Source: Bacteroidales bacterium UBA6229 (GTDB lineage Bacteria; Bacteroidota; Bacteroidia; Bacteroidales; F082). Taken from it: 62,354 bases of DNA. Below, in pieces: positions 16,426-26,138 of this stretch (the stretch's first letter is position 1; each line of letters starts with the position of its first letter). Location: the NCBI GenBank assembly GCA_002440975.1, contig DJWN01000043.1, positions 1-62,354 on the forward strand, in the 5' to 3' direction. The notes under the pieces were generated by a model. It was not told the origin of the DNA and ran no database searches. It saw only the letters and a program-made list of their open reading frames with translations. The translations under genes and the position numbers were made by a program.

Positions 16426-18333
16426 TTATTGTATTATGTCCAAACTCCTTTTCACGAAGTCGTTGAGTGCTTTTCCTTTCAACAGGTTTTTCGAAAGGCG
16501 TGCCAGATCGTAAAGCTGACTGATGGTTTTTTGCTGTTCGGCTTCTTCCTTTTCGGGCAGTGAAGCGATGAGCGGATGGTTTGTATTTACCACCAGTGAA
16601 TAGGAATCGGGCAGATCGCCTAATCCCATCATGCCACCGCCACCAACAGCATTCATCTCCTTCATGCGGCGCATAAATTCGTTTTGGGTGATAACCACCG
16701 GTGAATCGGTTTCGCTGCGGCTTTCAAAGTTTATATCAAACATTTTTTTGTCGATCAGCTGCTCAAAAACAGTTTTAAGACTTTCTTTCTGCTTGTCGTC
16801 GAGTTTTGAAGGAAGCGCATCTTCTTCCTTCACAATCAGCTTGTCGATGGTATTGGAATCCACGCGGGTAAAGCTGCTGTCGGCAAGCTTTTGCTCCATG
16901 GTGTTGATGAAATGGCTGTCTAAAATGCCGTCCATCAACAACACATCGTAGCCTCTTTCTTTGGCAGCTTCGATATAGCTGAATTGCTCGTCCATATTGT
17001 TGGCATACAGATAGATCAGCTTTTTATCTTTGTCTTTTTGATGGGTTTCAATATGCGTTTTATACTTTTCGGGAGTGAAATATTTGCCATCGGTATTTTT
17101 GAACAAAACAAATTTTTCGGCTCTTTCGTAAAATTTAGGATCGGAAATCATTCCATACTGGATGAAAATCTTGATATCGTCCCATTTTTTCTCAAAAGCT
17201 TCCCTGTCTTTTTTGAAGAGCTCTTCAAGTTTATCGGCAACCTTTTTGGTGATATAACCAGAGATTTTCTTCACATTTTGATCGCTTTGCAGGAACGACC
17301 GGCTCACATTGAGCGGGATGTCGGGCGAGTCGATTACGCCATGTAGCAGGGTGAGAAAATCAGGCACAATGCCTTCCACTGAGTCTGTTACAAATACCTG
17401 GTTGCTATAGAGTTGTATCTTATTTCGTTGCAATTCATAATTGCTTTTTACCTTCGGGAAGTACAAAATTCCGGTCAGGTTGAAGGGGTAATCCACATTG
17501 AGGTGGATATGAAAAAGTGGCTCATCAAAATTGAGCGGATAAAGCTCACGATAGAATGCTTTGTATTCCTCATCCTTGATGTCGGCCGGAGCTTTTTTCC
17601 ATAGAGGAGCGGTGTTGTTGATGATGCGGGGCTTCTCAACTGTTTTGGTCTTTGGATTGCCGTCTTTGTCTTTTTCACCTTCGATGGGTTCCTCTGTTTT
17701 TTCAGTACCAAACTGAATGGGAACCGGAAGGAATTTGCAGTATTTGTCCAGCAATTCCTTGATTTTATATTCCTCCAGGAAATCTTCGTTTTCTTTGTCG
17801 ATGTGCAGCACCACAGCTGTTCCGCGTTCGTTTTTGCTGCTCTTTTCAATGGTGTAGGAGGGGCTGCCATCGCATTCCCATTTCACGGCATCGGTATCGC
17901 CTTCTGTTTTGTAAGTTTTCGAGAAAAGCTCCACTTTTTCGGAAACCATAAAGCTGGAGTAAAATCCCAGACCAAAATGCCCGATAATGGCGTTGGCTTC
18001 GGCTTCCGTTTTGGTTTTGAACTTATTCACAAATTCTTCGGCACTCGAAAAGGCGATTTGGTTGATATATTTTTCCACCTCTTCCTGGTTCATGCCAATA
18101 CCACGATCGCGGATGGTAAGCGTTTTAGCTTTCTTATCGAGCTCCACCTGAATGGTCAGGTTGCCCATCTCTCCCTGAAATTCCCCTGTCGAAGCCAGCG
18201 TTTTAAGCTTTTGTGTGGCATCCACGGCATTACTCACCAGTTCACGCAAAAATATTTCGTGATCAGAATACAGGAATTTCTTAATGATCGGAAAAATGTT
18301 TTCGGTTTTTACATCAATCGTACCTTTTTGCAT
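16426..18333 (-). CDS. htpG: Chaperone protein HtpG (Hsp90)
   Basis: Bacterial Hsp90: an ATP-dependent dimeric cytosolic chaperone. I start at MQKGTIDVKTENIF (base 18333), which gives 635 residues and the normal N-terminus. A start at 18399 would add 22 unrelated residues. GHKL ATPase motifs are present: ELVSNAVDATQKL, RDRGIGMNQEEV, GHFGLGFYSSFMV and GTAVVLHI. The middle domain contains NVSRSFLQSD, and a C-terminal dimerisation domain follows. It is a single-gene unit: the gene to the right is divergent and the gene to the left is convergent. Confidence 0.96.
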   Translation of the reverse strand: MQKGTIDVKTENIFPIIKKFLYSDHEIFLRELVSNAVDATQKLKTLASTGEFQGEMGNLTIQVELDKKAKTLTIRDRGIGMNQEEVEKYINQIAFSSAEEFVNKFKTKTEAEANAIIGHFGLGFYSSFMVSEKVELFSKTYKTEGDTDAVKWECDGSPSYTIEKSSKNERGTAVVLHIDKENEDFLEEYKIKELLDKYCKFLPVPIQFGTEKTEEPIEGEKDKDGNPKTKTVEKPRIINNTAPLWKKAPADIKDEEYKAFYRELYPLNFDEPLFHIHLNVDYPFNLTGILYFPKVKSNYELQRNKIQLYSNQVFVTDSVEGIVPDFLTLLHGVIDSPDIPLNVSRSFLQSDQNVKKISGYITKKVADKLEELFKKDREAFEKKWDDIKIFIQYGMISDPKFYERAEKFVLFKNTDGKYFTPEKYKTHIETHQKDKDKKLIYLYANNMDEQFSYIEAAKERGYDVLLMDGILDSHFINTMEQKLADSSFTRVDSNTIDKLIVKEEDALPSKLDDKQKESLKTVFEQLIDKKMFDINFESRSETDSPVVITQNEFMRRMKEMNAVGGGGMMGLGDLPDSYSLVVNTNHPLIASLPEKEEAEQQKTISQLYDLARLSKNLLKGKALNDFVKRSLDIIQ

Positions 18334-18438
18334 TGTTCTCTTGTTTTTAGTTTGGGAGTAGTTTATCAAAGGCTGTGCCATCAAAACAAAGGCTGACAAA
18401 TTGACTTTTAATCATATTTCAGTTGTTAATTTAGGTTG

Positions 18439-18446
18439 TACCTTTG
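18439..18446 (+). promoter_or_regulatory. -7 box upstream of the methyltransferase gene
   Basis: TACCTTTG is a perfect TAnnTTTG element, 17 bp before the ATG at 18464. The nearest TTG is only 13 bp upstream of it, so the -33 part is weak. Confidence 0.55.
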
Positions 18447-18463
18447 CCACAATACTTGATTAA

Positions 18464-19636
18464 ATGGAAGATAAACTCAAACAGTTTCTTGAAATTTTTG
18501 ACTCTGCGATGAGGCAAGGTCAGTTGGTTAAGCTCACCCTGAGCAAGCTCCGCCGTAGGTCGGATGATTTACGCAATGTTTATGTGAAACCGGTGAGACT
18601 AAAATCAGGAGATTTCTTTTCGTTTGAACACAAATATCAAAGCCGGCATGAGGTGAAGAACCTGTCAGCAGATCAAGCCGTTGAAACGATAAAGGCTTTG
18701 CTGGAGTTGCATTTCCTGCAGGCTGATTTGTTTGGTTTGCAGCAGGATATCAGCCTCACAATTTTCACCAGCGGAAAGATGAAACTCAAAACCCGCGAGG
18801 TGCCAAAGCGCGAATCGCCTGATATGAAGCACGACAGGCAAAAAAAGCGTTTGCTCGATCCGGCTTCACCATGGTGGTTTGAGCTTGGTCTCACAGATCG
18901 CGAAGGCAGGGTATTGCCTTCTATGCAGCATAAATTTAAACAGATCAACCGCTATGTGGAGATTTTGGCACCGCTGCTGAAGCATCTTCAAAAGGAAAAT
19001 CCACTAAAGATTTTGGATATGGGAGCCGGAAAAGGCTATCTTACTTTTGCATTGCACGAATACCTCACCAATCAGGGAAATCAAAATGTTACTATTACAG
19101 GAGTTGAAATGCGCACGGATTTGGTGAGCAAAACCAATCATATTGCAAGCAACTCCAATCTTGAAGGCCTTAAATTTGATGCCGGCAGCATATCGGATTA
19201 TCCCATCAGCCAATTGGATGTGTTGATTGCGCTGCACGCCTGCGACACCGCCACCGATGATGCCATTGCAGCCGGAATTAAAGCTGAAGCAAAACTGATT
19301 GTTTGTGCACCTTGCTGCCACAAACAGATCCGTAAGGAGATGAGCGCAGCTCCCGAACAACATCCTGCCTTGCAATTCGGTATTTTAATGGAAAGGCAGG
19401 CCGAAATCCTTACCGACACCTTACGCGCACTCATCATGGAGTATCATGGTTATAAGAGCCAGATTATGGAGTTTGTGGAACTTGAACACAGCCCGAAAAA
19501 CCTCTTGCTCACCGGTGTGAAAGCGAAAAGTGAACCAGACAAAACTGCACTTGCCAATCGCATCAGTGCCCTGAAAAAGGAGTATGGCATTCGGGAACAC
19601 TTTTTGGAAAAAGCACTGGGAATAACACCATTTTAA
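18464..19636 (+). CDS. Class I SAM-dependent methyltransferase (Methyltransf_32-like)
   Basis: A 390-residue cytosolic protein. The SAM-binding motif I is KILDMGAGKGYLTFALHEYL in the middle of the chain, followed by TGVEMRTDLVSKTN. The family block LDVLIALHACDTATDDAI and IVCAPCCHKQIRKEM, with its paired cysteines, is characteristic of the PF13679 group. The N-terminal 170 residues are a separate domain with Lys/Arg-rich patches (KLTLSKLRRRSDDLRNVYVKP), compatible with RNA binding. That suggests, but does not prove, an RNA substrate. The next gene follows after 5 bp. Confidence 0.82.
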   Translation: MEDKLKQFLEIFDSAMRQGQLVKLTLSKLRRRSDDLRNVYVKPVRLKSGDFFSFEHKYQSRHEVKNLSADQAVETIKALLELHFLQADLFGLQQDISLTIFTSGKMKLKTREVPKRESPDMKHDRQKKRLLDPASPWWFELGLTDREGRVLPSMQHKFKQINRYVEILAPLLKHLQKENPLKILDMGAGKGYLTFALHEYLTNQGNQNVTITGVEMRTDLVSKTNHIASNSNLEGLKFDAGSISDYPISQLDVLIALHACDTATDDAIAAGIKAEAKLIVCAPCCHKQIRKEMSAAPEQHPALQFGILMERQAEILTDTLRALIMEYHGYKSQIMEFVELEHSPKNLLLTGVKAKSEPDKTALANRISALKKEYGIREHFLEKALGITPF

Positions 19637-19641
19637 AAATT

Positions 19642-20343
19642 ATGATTATCACCGGAACACTTGTCAATGTGCTTGCTGTGTTGGCAGGTAGTGCACTTGG
19701 ATTGCTATTTCACGCCCGATTGCCGCAGCGTTTTGTAGATATACTTTTTCAGGCCATCGGTTTATTCACTTTGGCTTTAGGTATTAAAATGGCTTTGGGC
19801 GGACAAATGTGGATGCTTATTGTATTGAGTCTGATAGTCGGAGCACTTTTTGGTGAATTGTTGAAGCTGGAGGTTTTTTTTGACGGACTGGCAAGCCGGC
19901 TGGCTAAAAGGCTGCGGATTGGCAGTGCACGTTTTAACGAAGGATTGCTTACTGCTTTTTTGCTGTATTGTATGGGATCAATGACGGTTTTGGGAGCCAT
20001 TGAAGAAGGCATGGGGGGCAAGCCGGATTTGTATTACATCAAATCAGTGATGGACGGTATTTCATCTGTTGCACTGGCTTCCGGGCTGGGTGTCGGGGTG
20101 ATGTTTTCGGCAGTGCCGCTGTTTGTTTACCAGGCTGGGCTTACTTTGCTGGCTTTTTGGTTTGGAACCTTTTTTCCGGAGAGTCTGATTGCTGAGGTTT
20201 CGGCTGTTGGCGGAATTCTGCTGATCGGTCTGGGTTTGAATATCCTGAAAATAGCACAGATAAAAATGTTGAATCTTTTGCTTGCTCTGGCTTTTGCTGT
20301 TTTGTTTGGTTGGCTGGCTTTGGAGTTTGGTTGGACATTTTAA
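19642..20343 (+). CDS. DUF554 family membrane protein
   Basis: A 233-residue integral membrane protein of the DUF554 (YdfK/YqgA-like) family, of unknown function. It shows about seven hydrophobic segments with small-residue packing. Family marks are the start MIITGTLVNVLAVLAGSALGLL, the GALFGELL turn, LLYCMGSMTVLGAIEEG and IKSVMDGISSVALAS. It is 5 bp after the methyltransferase gene and likely cotranscribed with it. Transport is often assumed for the family, but no substrate is known. Confidence 0.85.
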   Translation: MIITGTLVNVLAVLAGSALGLLFHARLPQRFVDILFQAIGLFTLALGIKMALGGQMWMLIVLSLIVGALFGELLKLEVFFDGLASRLAKRLRIGSARFNEGLLTAFLLYCMGSMTVLGAIEEGMGGKPDLYYIKSVMDGISSVALASGLGVGVMFSAVPLFVYQAGLTLLAFWFGTFFPESLIAEVSAVGGILLIGLGLNILKIAQIKMLNLLLALAFAVLFGWLALEFGWTF

Positions 20344-20652
20344 GAATTCAAAGCTCAATTTGCCTGCGTCAAAAGCTATTAAATCGTTGTAAATTTTTGC
20401 TGATATTTTATTTTTAAATGGAACCCGATAGCGATTGTTTAAAAATGATTGTTATTTTTGTGAACAGGAATTGTTCCACCTCAAATAAACACAACAAGAT
20501 TTCTACCTGACTGCTTTCTCTAATTTATACCGACTTATTCCAAAACATTTTTGAGCAAAACTCTTTTATAAAGGAATAGTACTTTTTGAAATAGTAAGAA
20601 AGCATATTACGGTTGTGATCAGATTTATTTGTAAAACCTTAATTAACAGATT
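20344..20652. other. Intergenic stretch, possible promoter only
   Basis: An AT-rich 309-bp gap without a convincing open frame. TATTTTTG at 20453-20460 fits TAnnTTTG on the plus strand, with TTG at 20435-20437 only 15 bp upstream, so it is a poor promoter match about 190 bp before the next gene. I see no repeat or stable hairpin here. Confidence 0.45.
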
Positions 20653-21765
20653 ATGAATATATTCAAAAAAAAACTAAGCTATGTTATCCTGCTTGTATTA
20701 ATTGTATTTTCTTCATGCAAAAAGGATAATACAACGAATCAAAATCAAACGCTACTTGATCAGATGCAAGCTGTAACGGATTCTATCATTGAACACACAC
20801 ATGTTCCTGGTGTTGTGGCTCTTGTTGTAGATCATAAACTTGGAATCGACTGGGTTTATACAGCCGGATTAAGTGATATTCCAAACAAAAAACCAATGGA
20901 TCCCAGTTATACTTTCAGAATTGGCAGTAATACCAAAACCATGACAGGAACTGTATTGCTACAACTTGTTGAAGCAGGAAAACTTGATCTGGAAGATAAA
21001 TTGTCAGAATATTTTCCCCAATATCCTAAAGCGGATAGCGTTACCATAGCCATGTTGTGCAATATGACCAGTGGCATTTTCAATTACAGCGAAGATGAAG
21101 CCTGGGCAATGGAGCTGCTCACAAATCCTACGAAAGTCTGGTCGCCGGAAGAAACGGTTGAGATTGGATTTTCGCGGGATTATTATTTTAGCCCTGGAAC
21201 TGACTGGCACTATTCCAATACCAACACTTTTTTGCTTGGTATGATCATTGAAAAACTTACTGGAAATTCTTTGGAGTATGAGATTGAGAATAGAGTTATC
21301 AAGCCATTGCAATTAAATAATACCGGCTTCTTAACGTCTGGCCTGGAATTGCCCGGCACACATGGCAGAGGCTATTTTGATGGCGAATATGTTGAAAATG
21401 AAGATGTAACAGAGCATTATGATGTATCATGGGCATGGGCTGCTGGTTCGGCATATTCAACCCCACGGGAATTGCAGCATTATGTCGAAAACCTTGTGGG
21501 AGGCAGTTTTTTGTCGGAAGAAATGCAGCAGAAAAGGTTATCTGAGGTAATTGAGATTAGACCCAATACGGCTTATGGCTTATGCATACTGAAGCGTGGT
21601 TCGTTTTATGGTCACAATGGCGGATTACCGGGTTTCACCTCTTCCATGTATCACAGTAATGAAAAGGATTGCACGGTTATTATTTATTTCAACAGCCAGA
21701 TTGAATTGGTTCCGGATTATCTTTTCCTGAGGTATATGGACATTCTTTATGGAGGAGAGTTTTAA
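20653..21765 (+). CDS. Beta-lactamase-fold serine hydrolase, lipoprotein
   Basis: A 370-residue secreted lipoprotein (VFSSCKKD lipobox, Cys at about residue 19) of the class C beta-lactamase / D-alanyl-D-alanine carboxypeptidase family. The nucleophile motif is SNTK in RIGSNTKTMTG, the second motif is YSN in WHYSNTNTFLLG, and the third is HNG in GHNGGLPGF. These three motifs define an intact active site. Members include peptidases, esterases and a few true beta-lactamases; the sequence does not decide which. It stands alone between two gaps, with ilvE 150 bp downstream. Confidence 0.85.
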   Translation: MNIFKKKLSYVILLVLIVFSSCKKDNTTNQNQTLLDQMQAVTDSIIEHTHVPGVVALVVDHKLGIDWVYTAGLSDIPNKKPMDPSYTFRIGSNTKTMTGTVLLQLVEAGKLDLEDKLSEYFPQYPKADSVTIAMLCNMTSGIFNYSEDEAWAMELLTNPTKVWSPEETVEIGFSRDYYFSPGTDWHYSNTNTFLLGMIIEKLTGNSLEYEIENRVIKPLQLNNTGFLTSGLELPGTHGRGYFDGEYVENEDVTEHYDVSWAWAAGSAYSTPRELQHYVENLVGGSFLSEEMQQKRLSEVIEIRPNTAYGLCILKRGSFYGHNGGLPGFTSSMYHSNEKDCTVIIYFNSQIELVPDYLFLRYMDILYGGEF

Positions 21766-21915
21766 TTGCTGTTTTTTTTGATTTTTCAACTGTATCTGTT
21801 TCTAACACAGTATCGCTACACAATTCTATTGTTTTTTCCTTAACAATTTAACAAGTGAGCACTAAAAATATTCGTACCTTAGTCGCGTTAAAAATATTTA
21901 TTAACGCTAAGAGTT

Positions 21916-22935
21916 ATGGAAAATATTGATTGGAAAAATCTTCCATTTGGTTACTATCCAACAGATTACAACGTCCGCTGTTATTTTCGTAACGGTAAGT
22001 GGGGCGAGCTGGAAGTGAGTTCTTCCGAATACATCAGTATTCATATGGCTGCCACAGCCTTGCATTATGGGCAGGAAGCCTTTGAAGGGATGAAAGCTTA
22101 TCGTGGAAAAGATGGCAAAGTACGTTTGTTTCGTTGGCAGGACAATGCCAAAAGGATGCGGATGTCGGCTTCCGGCATTATGATGGAGAAAGTGCCTGAG
22201 GAATTGTTTTTTGCTGCTATCGACAAAGCAGTGCGGCTGAATGCCCGTTTTATTCCTCCTTATGGAACAGGTGCATCGCTCTATATCAGGCCATTACTGT
22301 TTGGGTCAGGCGCACAGGTTGGCGTAAAACCAGCTACCGAATACATGTTTGTAGTCTTTGTTACGCCAGTTGGTCCTTACTTCAAAGAAGGCTTCAATCC
22401 GGTTGCTGTTGAGCTGGTGCATGATTACGATCGGGCGGCACCTCAGGGAACAGGACATATTAAAGTGGGTGGTAATTATGCTGCCAGTTTGCGTCCTGCA
22501 GATCGCGCACACAAAGATGGCTACAGCTCAGTGTTGTTCCTGGATGCCCGCGAAAAGAAATTTATCGACGAAGCAGGTCCTGCCAACTTCTTTGGAATCA
22601 AGGATGGTAAGTATATCACCCCAAAATCGTGCACTATTTTGCCTTCAATCACAAACAAGAGCCTCGAAATGATTGCGGAAGATATTGGACTGAAGGTTGA
22701 ACGGCGACCAGTGCCAATCGAAGAACTTGAAACCTTTGAAGAAACCGGTGCTTGTGGAACTGCTGCTATTATTTCGCCGATTAAGAAGATTGTTGACAGA
22801 GAAACCAAAAAGGAATATCATTATGGTGATATTGCCGGACCTTATTCAACAAAGCTTTACGTAACCCTAAGAGGAATACAGGAAGGTGAACTGGAAGATA
22901 AACACGGCTGGACAACAGTTCTGGAAGGGATATAA
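21916..22935 (+). CDS. ilvE: Branched-chain amino acid aminotransferase
   Basis: PLP-dependent class IV aminotransferase that makes or degrades Val, Leu and Ile. The 339-residue length fits the longer (group II) bacterial form. Seen are ALHYGQEAFEGMKAY, the PLP-lysine region IKVGGNYAASL, DEAGPANFFGI, TITNKSLEMIAEDIGL-type sequence and the C-terminal GACGTAAIISPI. No other branched-chain biosynthetic gene is nearby. It ends at a shared terminator and converges on pyrF. Confidence 0.94.
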   Translation: MENIDWKNLPFGYYPTDYNVRCYFRNGKWGELEVSSSEYISIHMAATALHYGQEAFEGMKAYRGKDGKVRLFRWQDNAKRMRMSASGIMMEKVPEELFFAAIDKAVRLNARFIPPYGTGASLYIRPLLFGSGAQVGVKPATEYMFVVFVTPVGPYFKEGFNPVAVELVHDYDRAAPQGTGHIKVGGNYAASLRPADRAHKDGYSSVLFLDAREKKFIDEAGPANFFGIKDGKYITPKSCTILPSITNKSLEMIAEDIGLKVERRPVPIEELETFEETGACGTAAIISPIKKIVDRETKKEYHYGDIAGPYSTKLYVTLRGIQEGELEDKHGWTTVLEGI

Positions 22936-22956
22936 GTTGTTTTAAACTTTAGAATT

Positions 22957-22987
22957 AAACGCCTTTCTATTTTGTAGTAAGGCGTTT
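22957..22987. terminator. Bidirectional terminator between ilvE and pyrF
   Basis: AAACGCCTT (22957-22965) and AAGGCGTTT (22979-22987) form a nine-base stem. T-rich sequence follows on the plus strand and A-rich sequence precedes it, so it can serve both convergent genes. Confidence 0.8.
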
Positions 22988-22992
22988 GTTTT

Positions 22993-23823
22993 TTAAATGA
23001 GTTGTTGTTTTGCCAAAAGCATTTCCATTTGTTTTTGCAGACTTGAAGCTACATTGGCAGCGGCTGTGGCAAAATCTTCTCCTGATGAAGCATAAAGGAT
23101 GCTGCGGGACGCATTTACAAGTAAGCCAATTTCCTTGTTCAAGCCCGCTTCGGCAACGGCTTCAAGATCACCTCCCTGTGCACCCACACCCGGAACAAGA
23201 AAGAAATAATCGGGTGCGATAGCCCTGATTTGACGAATCATGTTAGGTTTGGTAGCACCTGTAACAAACATCAGCTGATCACTTGAAGCCCAGGTAGTAG
23301 CCTTTTGCACAACGGTTTCAAAAAGCGAATGACCTGCTTTTAAACTTAGCTGCTGAAAATCTTCAGATCCGCTATTGGAGGTCAAACCCAGCAGTATCAC
23401 CCATTTGTTGTTGAAGTCCAGAAATGGCTCTACCGAATCAAATCCCATATAGGGCGCAACGGTAATGGCATCGGCATTTAGTTTTTCGAAAAAGGCTTTC
23501 GCATAGCGTTTTGAGGTATTTCCGATATCACCTCTTTTGGCATCGGCAATCACCAGATGATGGGGATAATTTGTTTTGATGTAATGGATTGTCTTTTCCA
23601 GATTTTCCCAGCCTTCCAGCCCTTCACTTTCATAAAAAGCGGTATTGGGTTTGTAGGCTACGCAATAATTTGCTGTGGCATCAATGATGTGTTTGTTGAA
23701 CTGAAAAACAGCATCGTTTTCTTTTTGAAGGTGAGCCGGAATTTTTTCGAAATCCGTATCCAGCCCAACACAAAGGAAGGTGCGTTTACGTTTGATTTGA
23801 GCGATGATATCAGCTTTGGTCAT
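22993..23823 (-). CDS. pyrF: Orotidine 5'-phosphate decarboxylase
   Basis: Final step of UMP synthesis: OMP to UMP and CO2. The 276-residue protein is the longer type 2 form. The catalytic segment is VIADAKRGDIGNTSKRYA, with Lys and Asp in place. The start TFLCVGLDTD and the phosphate-binding PGVGAQGGDLEAV are also intact. Its start is 3 bp after the prfA stop, so it is the last gene of the tatA-porE-like-purM-prfA-pyrF run. Confidence 0.96.
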   Translation of the reverse strand: MTKADIIAQIKRKRTFLCVGLDTDFEKIPAHLQKENDAVFQFNKHIIDATANYCVAYKPNTAFYESEGLEGWENLEKTIHYIKTNYPHHLVIADAKRGDIGNTSKRYAKAFFEKLNADAITVAPYMGFDSVEPFLDFNNKWVILLGLTSNSGSEDFQQLSLKAGHSLFETVVQKATTWASSDQLMFVTGATKPNMIRQIRAIAPDYFFLVPGVGAQGGDLEAVAEAGLNKEIGLLVNASRSILYASSGEDFATAAANVASSLQKQMEMLLAKQQLI

Positions 23824-23826
23824 GAC

Positions 23827-24906
23827 TTAATTATCAAGTTCAGTTTTCAAACGTTCGGCATTTTCAGCAATCTGTAATTTCTCAATTAGTTCGTCGAGAT
23901 CGCCATCAATGATAGCATTTAAATTGTAGAGTGTCAGGTTGATACGATGATCTGTCACGCGTCCTTGCGGCCAGTTGTAGGTGCGGATTTTTGCCGAGCG
24001 GTCACCGGTTGAAACCATGGTTTTTCGCTTGGACGAAATCTCTTCGAGGTATTTGCTGTATTCCACTTCGAAAAGCCTGGTGCGCAATACTTTCATGGCC
24101 TTTGCCAGGTTTTTGATTTGAGATTTCTCATCCTGACAAGTCACCACTATGCCACTGGGAATGTGGGTAAGCCGGATAGCCGAATAAGTTGTGTTAACAG
24201 ACTGGCCGCCAGGACCAGATGAACAATAGGTGTCTTTGCGGATGTCTTTGTCGTGCAGCTCAATATCAAATTCTTCGGCTTCCGGAAGTACAACAACCGA
24301 AGCTGCAGAGGTGTGAACACGTCCCTGTGTTTCTGTTTTGGGCACACGCTGAACACGATGCACACCCGATTCAAATTTCATGATACCATAAGCATTATCA
24401 CCGATAACATTGAAAACCACCTCTTTGAAACCACCTACGGTGCCTTCGTTCATATCAACCACTTCAGTTTTCCATCCTTTGGTTTCGCAGTATTTCATGT
24501 ACATCCGGTAGAGGTCTCCGGCAAAAATACTGGCTTCGTCGCCTCCCGTACCGGCTCTGATCTCTACCACAGCATTTTTACTGTCCTGTGGGTCTTTGGG
24601 AATGAGCATTATACGAATTTCTTCCTCCAGCTTTTTCTTTTCTTCGATGAAACTGTCCAGTTCCTCACGCGCCATTTCCCTGAAATCTTCATCCTTCTCT
24701 TTTTTGATGATTTCGCGGGCGTTTTCAATATTTGCGACTACATTTTTGTATTGTGTAAAAGTGTGAACAACAGGTTCCAGGTCTTTGTAGTCTTTGTTGA
24801 GCTTCACATAGCGTTTCATATCCGACATCACCTCAGGATCATTGAGTTGTTCGCTCATTTCCTCCCAGCGGCGGTTGATGGTTTCCAGTTTATCTATGAT
24901 GTCCAC
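23827..24906 (-). CDS. prfA: Peptide chain release factor 1
   Basis: Class I release factor that reads UAA and UAG and triggers peptidyl-tRNA hydrolysis. The 359-residue length is standard. The catalytic GGQ lies in SSGPGGQSVNTTYSAIRLTH. The C-terminal STGDRSAKIRTYNWPQGRVTDHRI is the RF1-type block. The start is GTG at 24906; no better ATG is available. A TAnnTTTG box 20 bp upstream gives prfA-pyrF a promoter of their own inside the run, despite the 63-bp gap to purM. Confidence 0.96.
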   Translation of the reverse strand: MDIIDKLETINRRWEEMSEQLNDPEVMSDMKRYVKLNKDYKDLEPVVHTFTQYKNVVANIENAREIIKKEKDEDFREMAREELDSFIEEKKKLEEEIRIMLIPKDPQDSKNAVVEIRAGTGGDEASIFAGDLYRMYMKYCETKGWKTEVVDMNEGTVGGFKEVVFNVIGDNAYGIMKFESGVHRVQRVPKTETQGRVHTSAASVVVLPEAEEFDIELHDKDIRKDTYCSSGPGGQSVNTTYSAIRLTHIPSGIVVTCQDEKSQIKNLAKAMKVLRTRLFEVEYSKYLEEISSKRKTMVSTGDRSAKIRTYNWPQGRVTDHRINLTLYNLNAIIDGDLDELIEKLQIAENAERLKTELDN

Positions 24907-24925
24907 AGCCTAAATTTTTGGTTGG

Positions 24926-24933
24926 CAAAGATA
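24926..24933 (-). promoter_or_regulatory. -7 box upstream of prfA
   Basis: On the minus strand TATCTTTG is a perfect TAnnTTTG element in the purM-prfA gap. The -33 region is not clear. The same octamer occurs in front of porV. Confidence 0.5.
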
Positions 24934-24969
24934 CAAAATCCCGCGTGTTTTAAGAATCGCAAAATCACA

Positions 24970-26136
24970 CTACTGATAAGTGAATTCGCCATGCTCGCTA
25001 AGGATGGTCAGTTTTTTCGCATTCGAAGCCTCCACACGACCAACGATTTGCGCCTCTACCTTGAATTGTTTTGAAATTTCAATTATTTCAAGGGCAGTTT
25101 TTTTGTCGGTATAAATCTCCATGCGATGACCCATATTAAACACCTTGTACATTTCCTGCCAGGGTGTTCCGGAGCTTTGCTGTATCATTCTGAACAGGGG
25201 AGGAGTTTCAAAAAGCTGGTCTTTGATGAGGTGCAACTTATCCACAAAATGCAGCACTTTGGTTTGTGCACCTCCACTGCAATGTATGATGCCATGAATC
25301 TGACTGCGCATATTTTCCAACACAGCTTTCATAACAGGGGCATAAGATCGGGTGGGAGCAAGCACCATTTGGCCGGCATCAACACCCGAAATAGCAGTGG
25401 CATCTGTGAGCTTGTATTTTCCGGCATAAATCAATTCGGAAGGTATTTCGGGGTCATAGCTCTCAGGATATTTTGTTGCCAGGTATTTCTCAAAAACATC
25501 ATGCCTGGCAGAAGTTAGTCCGTTGCTTCCCATGCCGCCGTTGTAGCGATCTTCGTAAGTGGCCTGTCCAAAAGAAGCCAGACCAACAATCACATCACTT
25601 GCCTGGATGTTATTTTCTATCACTTCGCTGCGTTTCATCCGGGCAGTAACGGTGCTGTCAACGATCACCGTACGTACCAGATCGCCTACATCGGCTGTTT
25701 CGCCCCCGGTGAGGTGAATGCCAATTCCCCAACTGCGCATCTTTTCCAGAAATTTCTCTGTTCCGTTGATGAGAGCCGCAATCACCTCGCCTGGAATTTT
25801 ATTTTTATTGCGGCCAATGGTTGACGAAAGCAAGATACCGTTGGTGGCACCTACGCAAAGTAAGTCATCGGTATTCATCACGATGGCATCCTGTGCAATG
25901 TCTTCCCACACGCTCAAATCGCCGGTTTCTTTCCAGTAAAGGTAAGCCAGTGCTGATTTTGTTCCGGCACCATCGGCATGCATGATGTTGCAGTATTCCG
26001 GGTCCTTACCAAGAATATCCGGTATGATCTTGCAGAAAGCATTTGGAAAGAGGCCTTTATCCAGGTTTTTTATAGCGCGATGCACATCTTCTTTTCCTGC
26101 CGAAACTCCCCTCTGTTGATAGCGCAGATCACTCAT
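24970..26136 (-). CDS. purM: Phosphoribosylformylglycinamidine cyclo-ligase (AIR synthetase)
   Basis: Fifth step of purine synthesis: closes the imidazole ring of FGAM to AIR with ATP. Its 388 residues are longer than the E. coli enzyme (345), as usual in Bacteroidota. Seen are the opening LRYQQRGVSAGKED, HADGAGTKSALAYLYWKETGD, VMNTDDLLCVGA, HLTGGETADVGDLV and the C-terminal VFNMGHRMEIY. It starts 2 bp after the stop of the PorE-like gene. No other pur gene is in the window. Confidence 0.94.
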   Translation of the reverse strand: MSDLRYQQRGVSAGKEDVHRAIKNLDKGLFPNAFCKIIPDILGKDPEYCNIMHADGAGTKSALAYLYWKETGDLSVWEDIAQDAIVMNTDDLLCVGATNGILLSSTIGRNKNKIPGEVIAALINGTEKFLEKMRSWGIGIHLTGGETADVGDLVRTVIVDSTVTARMKRSEVIENNIQASDVIVGLASFGQATYEDRYNGGMGSNGLTSARHDVFEKYLATKYPESYDPEIPSELIYAGKYKLTDATAISGVDAGQMVLAPTRSYAPVMKAVLENMRSQIHGIIHCSGGAQTKVLHFVDKLHLIKDQLFETPPLFRMIQQSSGTPWQEMYKVFNMGHRMEIYTDKKTALEIIEISKQFKVEAQIVGRVEASNAKKLTILSEHGEFTYQ

Positions 26137-26138
26137 AA

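Noticed and set aside
24253..25074. Plus-strand open frame of 273 codons across prfA and purM
   Set aside because: It is antisense to two conserved genes and rich in Phe/His as expected of a reverse-frame shadow.
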